From positions 12,982,629 through 13,046,628 of the forward strand of contig NC_045149.1 of the NCBI RefSeq assembly GCF_008831285.2: a DNA stretch of 64,000 nucleotides. Direction: 5' to 3'. Below are positions 37,201 through 50,051 of this stretch, piece after piece; the stretch's first letter is position 1, and each line of letters begins with the position of its first letter. The DNA is from Nymphaea colorata (taxonomy: Eukaryota; Streptophyta; Magnoliopsida; Nymphaeales; Nymphaeaceae). The notes under the pieces were generated by a model. That model saw only the letters and a list, made by a program, of their open reading frames with translations, ran no database searches and was not told the DNA's origin. The translations under genes and the position numbers were made by a program.

Positions 37201-40200
37201 CTCTCGTTGCTACCAGATTTAATTTTCTCCTTGGCAAACTTTCGGTTATCACACCGTAAGTTTGAGGGGGGGTGTTAGAATGTATGTATCCCATATGTAT
37301 ACATATATACATTTATATATATCACATATATTAGTCATCTAATATATGCTTTATATATATATATATATATTTTATATTTTGGGTACTTAGGACACCTATG
37401 TAATTTTCACTTTCTTTATGTATTTTTTCTTTATGTATTATTTTCTGTTTTCCCCTTTTATCCCTCTCCTTTTTCTATTTTTCATAGAGGGAGACTAGTC
37501 CCAACGGCTAGATTTCTAGCCGTTGGGACTGCCTCCTCCTTCTTCTCTTTGGCCCTCTCCTCTATAAATAGGGCAGCTCTCCCATTGTTTTAGGTATGGC
37601 TTTTTAGCCTACTTCTTGTATCTCTTTGTGTGATTAATTTAAGTTCTTCTTCACCTCTTGTTTGAGGGTTTGTGAGATTGACTTGTTGGTGAAAGCTTCA
37701 AGGCTGATATTACTTGAAGAGGTTGTTTCTTTGGGCCTGATTTACATCAACATAAGTGTAAAGTTTTGGTCTTGTTCCTCTAAATGTAGATTGGGTTTTG
37801 ATTCACATCTGAGTTAGATTTAACCTCAAAATGCTTGTATAGGCATCTGATTTAACAAATGATATCTGATTTGAACACTTTATTAGATCCTAAGTTATGA
37901 ATTTGCATATGAAGATAACTGGTTAAAATTTGACCTAAACTAACTTAAACTTAGCATGAATCCATTTATATAATTGCTTCAACTATGTACATGTTACTGG
38001 AACCAAGAATGAAATTTTGGTTGCGCTAATTTGATTACTGATATCTAATTAGACTCATAGAAAATATGCTCTTCTATAGAATTTCTCAAAATCACACTAA
38101 AGTTTTATCAAAAGTTTCAATAAGATGATTTACAAAAGCTTTTAGAAACTTTTTTTTTTTGAAAATCTCTTTCAAAATACAACCAAATTTTGGATACATG
38201 CTTAAATTTTTAATGAATTTCAGTAGCATGTCTAAATTTTGATAAAATTACAGAAACATGTCTTGTAATAAATTAACGTTGTGTTGATGACAAAGAAGCA
38301 AACTTGGTTTCCTTGAAATCAGGTTTTGCCTCTAAACCAAGTTTTTGGGAAACTGAGTTTGACACCTGAAACCTGGTTGGATCCATTCACCCCTAAGTCA
38401 TTTAGCATTGTCTAACCTGCAATATTCATCATCACAAGGTTTTCCTCATGTACTTTCAGAAAGTTATTATTCTGAGGAAAATGTTAGGAACTCGGAATTT
38501 TTAAGCATATGAAAGAAAAACAATGTAGAAAAATATGAACTTGTGATTTTTTATTAATTTTCTTACAAAAATGTTGATAAAGCTTTATAATAGCTCTTAA
38601 AACATTAAAAGTAAACAGAGAATGGGAAAAAATTTTAAGTACATCAAAAATGTAACAAAGTGTAAAAATGTATTATCTTGATAATATCATGATATCATGT
38701 AACTTTTATGGAAATATTTTCAAAATATTTTTTTGTTTTGTCTTTTTTTCAATTTTCTCTGTTTGCAATATTTTTATTAGAAAATATCATGATATATGTG
38801 ACAATCGTTTACCATTGTCTAACTACTTCTAACTAGTGTAAACATATTAGAGATTAAGGGATACGTGTCTTTGACTAGTGCAGGTGCGCCACCCGTGTGA
38901 CTTAGTCACGAAATGCTAATGTAATTTTTTTTAGAGCAATGTCATACATCGTCATACTTGATTCATATTAGCTTTTGCAACTTCATTTATGTGTATTTAT
39001 TTTCTACAGGTTCTTCAAATACTGGAATTGTACCGAAGAATTTATGAAGAATACCTTGCAGTGCCTGTGATCAAGGGAAGAAAAAGTGAGTTAGAGAAAT
39101 TTGCAGGTGGCTTGTATACAACAACTGTAGAGGTATTAATTTATCATGTCTCATGTTTCTAGATATCAAAATTATGTGCCAAATTTGAATATTCAGCAAC
39201 TAGCACTTTTTTGTTTCAGAGTACCTTATAGTTTGCTGATTGTGACTTGTGAGCTTATTATTTTTTACTTTTAGGCATTTGTCCCCAATACTGGTCGTGG
39301 TATACAAGGAGCTACTTCACATTGTCTTGGTCAAAATTTTGCTAAGATGTTTGAAATTAATTTTGAGAATGAGAAGGGAGAAAAGGGGATGGTCTGGCAG
39401 AATTCTTGGGCTTACACTACTCGTTCGGTAATGTTTTTTGTTTTTCTTGATATTCCTTATGTATGTTGATTTTACAGTTCAATCAAATTTTCTGTTTCAT
39501 GTGACTGCTGTTGCTGGTTACTGTTAGGCTAATTTATTTGGTCTTGTAGTAGCTTAAGAGCGTGCATCATTTCCTCTGGTTGTGTGCATAACATAATTAA
39601 GCTGATGATGATTGTGATTTCTTCCATGTGGCCTCCTGATAGAACTGCTGCTACTAATACTGTTAAATTTCTCTGTTTCCATTACCTTAGTAAAATTTGA
39701 AATGTTTTTATTTCTTCTGGGTTAGGATTGTATTTCAACTATGCTGTATCTGATTCCTGGCCCTGCATATGCTGCTGTGGTACAGGATGTTAGCTTTATA
39801 GCGTAGCTGAAAATGTTCTCTTTTTGAAGTTGCTTCCCTCTGCTTTAGAATTTGGCAATCTAGAATTAGATTTTTAGTGCTGTGTATTCACGTACTTTCA
39901 GTGAATATGTTTCCACCAGCTATGTTATTAGTATACTGGAACTCCATTGATTTCTGAATAGTTTTGTATGATCCGGATTCGCAATCTTCTTTACAGTTCA
40001 CTGGAGAAGATTGGCCATCTTTTCTCCTATCATAAGTCTTTTTGCATCTTTCGTCACATGTGGTTCATTTTTCAGGGTTTTTCTGAAATGCCCTGGTGTT
40101 TCACAGTGGCACCTAGAAATTTTACCTAGAGGAGCTTAAACTTCTGATCAAACTGTAAGGCGGTCAAGTTTAAACTCATTGTCAATGGATGAAACAGAAA

Positions 40201-43200
40201 ATTTGCCATATTATGTCATGCTATAACGTGCATGAATATCACATATTGTATGATACTATAATGTACATATGCATATTTTACAACTTCATGAAAACTAATG
40301 CAGTATTCAAACTTTTGGTATTTATGTTTTCAGTGTTAGTAATTTTTATATTTTTTGTGTTTTATATTCATGTATATTTATCATTATTACTTCTTAAAAA
40401 TTTCTTCAGATAATATTGAAATATTATGGCATGTAGGATTTATTATTGTTCAGATTCTCCTTAGAAGCATATTTATGTATATTTATATTTTATTCTGTAG
40501 AATAAAAAGTAGTGGTTTGTTGATTTAAAATTTTAAATGATAACAAAACAAGAAATAAATTTTTTTATTATTAATTTTGAAAGACAAGTTGATAACATAT
40601 GAAGTAAATAAAGGTTTTCCAAAGTAGTAGTACTTTTTGTACTTCTGACAGGCAAAACAATGGCTTTGTAAAAGTTATTCTCTTATTTGTATAATTGAAT
40701 GTGTTAAGCTTATATAATGATTTTCAAAAGGTTGGTTCTTAAATTGACTTTTAAATATCAAGTAGATCTGAACCATTGCCACATATATCATCTACGGGTG
40801 TTATATGGCGAAGAATTTCCCAGGTATAATGCAACGAAGTTGTAAATCTCAAGAAAATCTCGACAAATTAAAAAAAAAATTAAAAAAATTAGGTAAAAAT
40901 TAAATAAACGGGAAATTAATAAAAAACATTGAAAAATGACTAGATAAACAACAAATGAAATTTAGGAAAGGAAAAATAATAGTCTCACAAATACATAACT
41001 AACAACAGTTTGTAGCCTTCTTGGCTTTACAATACAAATGAAGTCAATCTTCACTTAAAAAAAGAAAAAAACACGTCTTAGTTTTCATCCATTGAAGTGG
41101 AGTCATCTTCTTCATTTGTTATCCGTTTTGTAGTTCTTTCATCTTTGTCTTCCATTTTCATCTCTATTTTTTTCTTTTGAATCTGAAGACAAGTTTCTTT
41201 ATCTTTGTATTTAAATTTTCGTCTTCAGAAAGTGGGTTCACATGTTCCAAGTAGATAGAATTTGCATTGGTCTTCTTCAATTTTGGAGTCATGCTTTGCA
41301 AATGCGTGTTCATTCTAATAAAGTCAAAATTTGTTAATCTAAATGGTGCAAGATTGTTTCTTTTCTTCGTGTTAGCAGCATCAAATGCACCCTAATTTTA
41401 TTATGATATTTGACCAGCTTATTAGCTGTTTCAAAGTAATTCTCATGTGGAATAAGTTTTTGTCACTATGTCCAACTCCAAACTTTCACGAACTTCTTCA
41501 TTCATTTTTACTAATATATTCCAAAATAAATGAGGATTTAGATAAGCAGCTGTAGCATGTATTGGATCGTGCAAGTTGCAGTTCCATCTCCTATCAATTA
41601 TTTTCCAATACGGCATATATTTTTCATTTTTGTCCTTACTTGCAGTCTTTGTAGCTTCTTTAGCTTTATCAAGTGCCTCATACCAATATCCTATAGTGGC
41701 TCCTCCATCTAATATTTTCAATACTTTTCCAATTGTTCAACAAACATGATTATTTCTTTTTCCATATTCCAAAAATCTTTTTTTTGAATAAGACATGTAA
41801 CCTCTTTTGCATCATCTTTTTCCAATTCTTCTACATGTCTCCATTCACTAGACGCAACCATGGACCTCAAATTTTCTTCCTGTTTTAAAATATGAATGAG
41901 AAGTAAACCTTGTTGCATCGGGCTTTTCAACTTTTTTCCATTTGTATAAGTTCTCATTATATCTAAGTCTGCGGTTTATTCCATATGAATTTTACAATTT
42001 GTTTAGCTTTTCTCATGATAGACATTTCCCAAAGGATCAATATCTTTGAGCATTAAGTCCATCCAATGAGCAGCACAAGATTGAGCAGCACAGGATGTAG
42101 TAAAAATATTTGAATACCTTTTTTCAAGGATAAGTTTTGCCCTTCTGTAATTGCTTCCATTGGCTGTCACAATCTATATAACGTTTTTTGTCCCTATTTC
42201 CTCAATAGTTGAAGATAAAAATTCAATTATAAGTTCTGTATATTTAGCACCTTTTTCTATACGTTTTGCTTCCCAAAATATCATACTTGTTGGATAGCTT
42301 ACTAGCAAATTTATGTATGATCTACTTCTAATTGTATCCTTCCAAGATTATAGTTCACCAATACTGTGACCATGTAGCTTTCATTTTTCCAATATATGCT
42401 TTCACATCTTCCCTTGCATCATCTAGTCGCCTCGTTCTTCTTGTTTAACTGCTTGGTGGAAAGTATCCTGGGCAATGGTGCGAAGCAATGTCAACAAAAT
42501 TTTTAAAATCAATGGATCAAAGCAAGTTGAATGGTAGATTGTTCATGGCTATAGCTTGAAAAAGGAGCTGGCAATCTGCTCATTTTCTTGCTTTCTGAAC
42601 ATGCTTGAAATTGTTTGATGTTGTCCTTTTCCTTTATTGAACAAGTTTGAACCGGAAGAACCTAAATGTGCTCCACTTCCACTTGAATTCATTGGGTAGC
42701 TTTGCATTTTTTCCTTTTCGGTAGGCCTCTCATTAAGATCCCTACAATCTTTAAGTGCCATTTGCTTGATATTTTCCGGCACATTATGACATATAGCAAC
42801 ATCCTGACGTTGAAGTCTTGATAAATGATATACTCAGGTGATTCTTCCTGCATATTGTTCTCCACAAAAACTTGCAAACCAATTTTCCTTCATTTAATTC
42901 TTCATGTTTCCAGAATATGTCTTTGCTTTTAGGCTAAGTCACATGGGTACTTCAGTAAGGTCCACGTACCCGTACCCAAAATGGGTACTTTGACACTTGG
43001 GTACCTATAGATCCAAACTGTTTATTTTTACTTTGATTTAATTTTTTCCACCTTACTTTTTATTCTATTCTTTGGATGTGAAAATTCGATTGATATTCAT
43101 ATTTGACTAAGGGGCTGCTTGGTTGTCCATATGTTTAAAGTTTTTCATAGGTTTCTTAAACACACTGCTGCAAGAACCGTTGATATATATTTTCTATGTT

Positions 43201-46200
43201 ATTTATTTGTTTATGTTGATGTATATTCTTTATTTTGATACATATTTTCTAAGTATTTCTTATTGTTTATATATATATATGGTCGTACCTCCACACCCAA
43301 GTTTTTTTAAAATGGTCAGTACCCGTACCCGCATCGGTACCCGCACCAGCACCCGTACCCATACCTATGTGACAGCTTTTAGGCATGATTAAAAATTTAA
43401 AGCCTGCAATAACACATAGTGAATAGCCCCTTGTTGTACTTTGTGCTTCCTCTTAAATCTTGGATTCTTAGTTCAACAAAGTATTCGGTAGGACGAGCAC
43501 CTAAACCAGTCAACAAGTTAGCAAAACAAGAAAGAATCAAGGAACCTTGTTTGCTGGTATATAGATTATTATGGATGAATGACTAAAACAGGAACAATAG
43601 CTTACTTGTGCAATATGAGGAATGCATCAATAAAGTGATGAACTCAGAAGTCTAAACAGTGAATATATGTCTGCAATTTATAAATCATTAAAACAAGAAC
43701 AAAACCAGTAGAACACATGTGCTTACGCATGTGTAGAGGCTCATAAAAACAACTGTTAACAACAAATATTGAATAAAATCTTGAACAAAATTAACATGAG
43801 TAAAATGAAGTTAATGAACTAACTATAACAATAAATATTGAATAAAATCATCGCCACAACAAAATGTCAAAAATGAATAGTTGAACTGTCAAAGTGATGA
43901 AAATCAAGTTATGAACATAATAAAAAAAATCTAGAACATCCAGCAGTATATTAGATTAATAAAACACATCAAAATCTGTTTACAAAGAATTGAATACCAA
44001 AAACTGTTGATAATAGAGTCGTAGACTTCACCGAAACCCTCATTCTTGATGGTTCCTTGATGAAATCATGAAAAAACTACATTACCATTGAAATAGCTCT
44101 TACGGTCTCATCTCATGGCTCAAGTTGCTGATGATGTAGAGCATTGGACAACTTTTTAGTGACTCCCTGGATGCTAGCAGTTTCCGACGACTCTCGTGGA
44201 CGCTCGCAAGCTTCAACCGTTCAACATGCTTCTCACAGTCTCACCTCTCGTGTGATGAAAGGCTTCAATGCATAAAGTCCTCTTTTTAGCTTAACCCTCT
44301 TTTTCTAACCTAAAGTTTTTTTTTTGCAATTAAAAGGGAAGGGAAAGTTCAAAAATGCCCAACTTTTCTTTAATATTACATGTTCTGCGATTTTTTAAAA
44401 GCAAAACCCACATTTAAATAAAGAAAGCTTGCGGCAATTAAAAAAACGTGAAAAGAATGCATATAATGAGCATCTTTTCCATTTTTTTTATTTTCTGATG
44501 TTTTCTTAAAAAAAAAAACGTCTTATTGCCATTTTAATTCAGCTGTTCCGTTTTGGTGTATTTATCGCATTATTTTTTCAATTAATATGCGATAATTGTA
44601 ACAATGAACTGAACTGGAAGCTATTATACGTATTTAGTTCTATCATTGTCTACAAAAAAGTAAAATGACATATATTATGTACATTGTTTCTGCATTCTTA
44701 TCTATGTAACCTGGTGTTGACTTGCTCGGCTAACTCTAAGATCCTAGGTTGTGTCTATGTTCACACACAAATAAAACAAGGATCGCTTGTTTGGACAGAG
44801 ACACATCATACTTCGCCCTCTAGTCTATTCTTCACCTTACTATGGAACCACTTCCTGACTAGGTCTGTGGAATGCTAATGCATGCGACCAAACCAACAAG
44901 AGGGGAGAGGTAGGAAATGAGGAGAATAAAGGAGAGACATGGCTAGGCCGAGCTTTACTATGGTCGACAATTAGCAGTTGCGTGTCGTAGCCGGGTGACA
45001 ATGCCTAAGATGGTTGAACCTAGAACTAGGTCAAGAATCCTCCAAGAAGTGGGGTTGGTAGGGCATGGTCCTAGAAAACCTGGCACAACTAGGCTGGCCG
45101 AAGGGAATCACTATTAACCTAAGTGGTTGTCGGCTAATTTTGGTTGGGCAACAATCGTGAGCTAGGCTGGAGTTCGTCTGGGCCAAGGTAGCCCTTTGTA
45201 GCTGCACCTAAGTGTCCTTAGTTGAGGTTGTTGAGTGGATGCATTGGCTAGGGGCGGAGGCCAACGGGACAACAATTGTTGGTCGAGGTAGCCTAGTTCA
45301 CTGCACTCAGTCGAGTCCAAGTGAAAGCAGTCGAGCATGGCTTGCACTATTGCTTAGGTTGGCCAAGGCTGAGCACCTTCAGCGATCACTTTACCATGCG
45401 AGACCTACCTGAAGTCTGGGCTCACGTTAGTGAGTGCTGGCTGAGAGCGCCTTGGCCATGGCCCCACCCCAACAAATTGAAAAAGAAATACATTGAAAAA
45501 ATTAAAAATTTTTAGTTGCGCCATGTATTATTTGGACTCGGATTCAGTTTGGCCTGCCCGACTCTAGTGGTTGGACTGTTCGGCCCACCCCTGAAAAAAA
45601 TATTGGTTCTGCCCTGCCGAGGATCTCATGCTGCTGAAAGTGTTGGGTGTTGAGCGGCTTGCATGACATCAATCACAAGGGCATGGGTGTGCAGCAAGTA
45701 GGGGGTGGCTAGTGTAACGCTCGTTTCATGTTTCAGGTCGGGTTGGAGCGGGTCCAGACCCAGACCCGATCTCCACGCGCAAGAGGGTCCCGACGTTGCC
45801 CTCTCCTCCCTCGTCTTTCCCTCTTCTCCCTCGTTTCCCCTCTTCGACTCTCCCTGAGCTACGACTGCAACACAGAGAAGAAGAAGGCGGTGGTTTGAGC
45901 AGCGGCAACGGCGGTGACAGCGGCGGCTGCGGCGGCGGCGCTTGGGTAAACTCTCTCTCTCTCGTGCTATTTCCCTTCTCCGCCACCCCCATGCTCCCTT
46001 GCCCTCTCTGCCGCACGTTCTCTCTTTCTCTCTCGCCACTCTCTTTTCCCTGTCCGTTAGCTCCCTCTCGCACGGTCCCTCTCCTCACTCACTCTCACCC
46101 TCACGTTTTCTTCTCCCTTCTCACGCACTCACCCCCTCTGCCGTTTTCCCATTTCTGTCCGAACCCTCTCTGTCTGTCCCCCTCTGTCAGCGCCTCTCCC

Positions 46201-49200
46201 TGCCCACACGCTCCCTACGTGATCTCTCTCTCCCCATTTTTCTATTTGTTTCCCCCTTTTCCCCAACCGAGCACTCTTCCTCATTGATTTCATCACTATT
46301 TGATAGGATTCCAGCTTGGGGAACGTGTTCTTCCCCTCATATCAGCGATTAGGTGGTGTTGGTGGTGGCGACTTGGCACGATTTTTGCCGTTTGGGGTTC
46401 GATTGAACGCTTGAGGTGGCTGTCGGAAGGATTGCAACAGTCTAGACTCTTGATTTGGGGTGAGCAAGGCGTAATTGAGCCTATTTCTTGTATATTTTTC
46501 TTTGGAACGCGTATAACTATTGTCAAAGATGTGATTATGGTGATAATGAATATGAATGTTGTGTTTGTTGAATACACATTGCCGCGGGCAATGATGCAAA
46601 TGATTGAACAGAGGGTAGTTGTACCCATATTGTTGAGACAGCTAGCCAAAACTGTTGTTGTTATGTGTAGCCCTCGTGTGGAGGCAATTGGAGGTGTGAG
46701 TCCACTCGTGAAGTGAACCAACCTCATGAGCTAGCCAGTTAATTGTGTTTGTGCAAGGATAATTGTAAGAATGAAAGAATAAGAGATGAGAGGCCAGTGG
46801 GATGTGGCTATGTGTTTGGGAGTTGTCCCGCCTTCGCCATTGGTCTCGCCTGTTCGGAACGCAGGCGGTGCAAGGCCCAGGGTACTGTTGTGTGACGTGC
46901 TTGGAGCGTGGGCTTCCGCCTTCCCAACCTGGGTGTCCTAGGGAGGGCTGAGTATCTCTTCGTGGAATTCACACATCCATGGATGAGTGCTCTACTGCTG
47001 CAGCGGATGGATGGATCCATACTGTTCTGGGCCACCACGAGGGTTGTCTCTCGGCTGTAGGCCGCCCGCGGTGTGCACGTGCCTGTGTTTGCACCCACGG
47101 GAACTGTCAATTCGCTGAAGTTAATGAAAATGAAAGCATAGAAATGAAATGTATATGAATGATGTGAGTATGAATGAAGTGTGAATGAGAACAATGCTTT
47201 ATTTCTGCATTGCATGTGGTTATTGAATGTGGTATTGCGGCCTTTGTGTGTGGCCTTTGCATGTTGAGGTATAGGTGAGGGCTCCTTTATAAGTTATGTG
47301 AATGTGTGCCCTATCACAACATGATAGTAAATTGTTTCATAGTTAAAATAAATGAGAAGAATGCGATTGTGAATGAAATGACATGTTTAAGCATGTCTTG
47401 CATGTGATCTGAAATTGTGTGACTGTGGCCATTGAGTGGCCTTTGCATGTCGTGCCCTGACTCGACATGATGATAGACTGTTCTGATGTTTGCTCGTATA
47501 TTTGAGCCCTACCTAAGAGGGTTTGGACTTTTCCTGACTTGTTGCCATACTGCGAAGGCTAAGCCTTCAGTTGTTTCCTTTTTCAGGTTTTGGCGGACCC
47601 GGGGCAACAGGTTGAGCAGATGGCTTCACTCACGTCCTACTGGGGAGGTTTTGGGTCAATTGTAGCGCTTGCGCGTCTTGTTTTGGTTGTATTGATGCCT
47701 TATTTTTGTTAGGCATCAATGTTGTGAGTTGGGCATTTTTGTCATTGTACAGATGAACTGAAATTCTTATTTAATGGAAAGCTTGCCCATTGTTTTGCAT
47801 TGTTTGGCTCATCTCTTTTGAAATTGTTGTGTAGTCGCACCTCGATACTTGATGTTTTTTTTGAAAAAAAAATGTTTTGAGTGTCAAAAGGTCAGGGTGT
47901 GACAGCTAGAGCAAGACACAAGCCAAACCATTTGAATAGGAGCTAGATTACTTACCTTGGTTGGGGACTCGGACAATGGCAACTAAAAATGAATGGTTCA
48001 CATGCCAGACTAGTGTTAGGCAGGGATTCTCCTCCTTGGCAGCGTGATGCCAAAGGCCTTACGCTCCTCGGGGGTGCCAGTTGCATAAAGGGCAGCTTGG
48101 GCTATCGAAAGTCTGGAAGGTTCTTAACCAACTGGTAGAGCATGGCTGCAAGCTATGGTGTGCACGGCTGGGCTTTCATCGTGCGTGGCCCATGTGGCAT
48201 AGGATGACAGTGTGTAGTCAAGCAAGTCTCAACAAGGCGGCCCTTGTGGTCGACAGAGTTCAGCAGTCTGCTGAAAGGTTTCACAAGTGCAGCCACATAA
48301 GTTTGCCAAGGATGACCAATGTAGACTCGGCGACATCAGAGAGTTTCGAGTGGAAGGTCTCGGCTATGGTAGTGAGGTAGTGGTTGGGACTTAGGTTCTG
48401 GATATGGTAGTGAGTATGTCAGCCATTGAATGGTCTTGAGCACACTTGAGGCCAATGGGTGCGATCTTCTTCGTCCCGAAAGAATGACAATGTAGAGGAT
48501 TTTGGTGGGCCTCCGCTGGGAGAGCCTCTTGTTGAGAATGCCAGGCTTCAAGGGGTCTCCAATCCACGATGGGGTATCAACTGTCTATGTCCTGCACCAC
48601 ATTGATGTCCAAATGTGTTGAAAACAGGAGTGATGCCCTTCCAAGCATAGGCTGTATGACAACCACATGAAGAATTTGGTGAAGCAAGGACTGTAGGACA
48701 ACCGCATGAAGAACTTGGCGAAGCAAGAGAACCTAATGAAGCAGGGGAACCTAATGGAACTGAAGGGTGAAGAACCTATTGAAGTCGTTCTTCTTTTTTG
48801 TTTACCTCTTACTTTGGTTTGTCTAAGGTCTTTGCTTTTGGGAACTGAATTTTTTTAGAATTACATACTTAAATTTGCTTTTAGATGCATTATAACACTA
48901 GTTCATTTATTGGTGCAGTTTGATTATTATATTTCTGTTAAATCCGTTTTATGTTTGTAACTTCCTAGCTGCTTGTGTAACTTGTGTTAATGCAATTTAT
49001 GTTTTTTCATGGGGAACATTTTTTTCATTTTTTCGTGATTCTGTACATTCATTTTTGTAGCTTTTCATGATTGTTAGTAATTAAAGAATGTTCTCAGTTC
49101 TATGTATCTTAATTTGAACCCAAACGAGTTACATTGCTTGTAATAAATCTAGTGTTGTTTAGTGAGTTTCTTTTCTTTAAATTTTCAGTAAGCAGTTTAA

Positions 49201-50004
49201 CGATGGTTAATTCTTGTATTCTTCCGTAGATGGATATGGTTTACTATATTTATCAATCATGTAAAGTTAGACATTTCAAGGCTACTATTCATGTAACGTT
49301 TTGCATCTAATGATACTTCTAACATTGTTTTACCAGATTGGCGTGATGATTATGGTCCATGGAGATGACAAGGGCTTGGTTTTGCCACCTAAAGTCGCAT
49401 CATTACAGGTTATTGTGATTCCTGTTCCCTACAAGGATGCAGATACACAGGGGATCTTGGATGCATGCTCCGAGACTGTGGCAGCGCTAAGAGCAGCAGG
49501 CTTCCGCGCTGAAGCGGATCTTCGAGAGAATTATTCACCTGGTTGGAAGTATTCGCAATGGGAAATGAAAGGTGTTCCTCTGAGGATTGAAATTGGGCCC
49601 AGAGACTTGGCTAACAATCAGGTACTAAAAGGATGCACCAAAGGTCCAAAATCTCTTTTTCTCTCCTTTTTCTCATTGTTGTTGATTATGCATAAGCAGT
49701 GCCACAATAGCAGTGTTGTTCAGTTTTTAATGTCAGGAAGCTCATCAGTCATCATTGCTTTAGATCTTACATTCTTTTGTTATTTAATTTAGGCATGTTA
49801 CAGAGCTTACAACGTATGCAAGCACATGATTTAACGTTTTGAACATCTTGCATTTAATAATCATCCAGAAGTTGCACATGCATCATGCATGCACGTTTTT
49901 TTTCCTTTTCTCGACATGTTACTTTCCTGTCACATGAGCATGGACATGAGTGTGGGTGCAGACTCCAGTGTGAAGCATTCTAGAAAAACATGGGTGCAGA
50001 GAAG

Positions 50005-50051
<47 letters not shown>

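Larger units (their letters stand above)
32377..37746 (+). mobile_element. Young Ty1/copia LTR retrotransposon in intron 6
   Basis: 5370 bp, flanked by the 5-bp target duplication tcaac (32372-32376, 37747-37751). LTRs of 473 and 474 bp differ, as far as I can see, only by one unit in a TA tract. A primer site lies at 32850-32862 and a polypurine tract at 37260-37272. One gag-protease-integrase-reverse transcriptase-RNase H frame is present, broken by a nonsense codon in gag, an 8-bp duplication in gag, and a nonsense codon in integrase. One integrase catalytic Asp also appears lost. It lies in the sense direction of the host gene. Confidence 0.97.
40774..44606 (-). mobile_element. Decayed near-full-length hAT element in intron 8
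   Basis: 3833 bp bounded by cattgccacatatatc (left) and, reverse complement of the right end, cattgttacaattatc. Flanking 8-mers atctgaac (40766-40773) and aactgaac (44607-44614) agree at seven of eight positions, as for an aged hAT target duplication. Transposase remnants lie in the middle on the minus strand. A second hAT is nested at 42934-43375. The termini match the non-coding elements at 24837 and 29081, so this may be the coding relative of that family. Confidence 0.72.

Noticed and set aside
35061-37259. A separate gene starting at its first Met
   Set aside because: The frame is the same as the segment ending at the TAA 35049-35051, and its first residues are the middle of integrase. 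It is one polyprotein cut by a nonsense codon.
46300-46716. 138-residue open frame on + with another open on -
   Set aside because: It lies wholly inside the solo LTR, both strands are open, and no recognisable protein pattern appears.
44880-48830. A host gene in the GC-richer part of intron 8
   Set aside because: No protein family pattern in any frame, and the region is split by the solo LTR. GC enrichment alone is not evidence for a gene.
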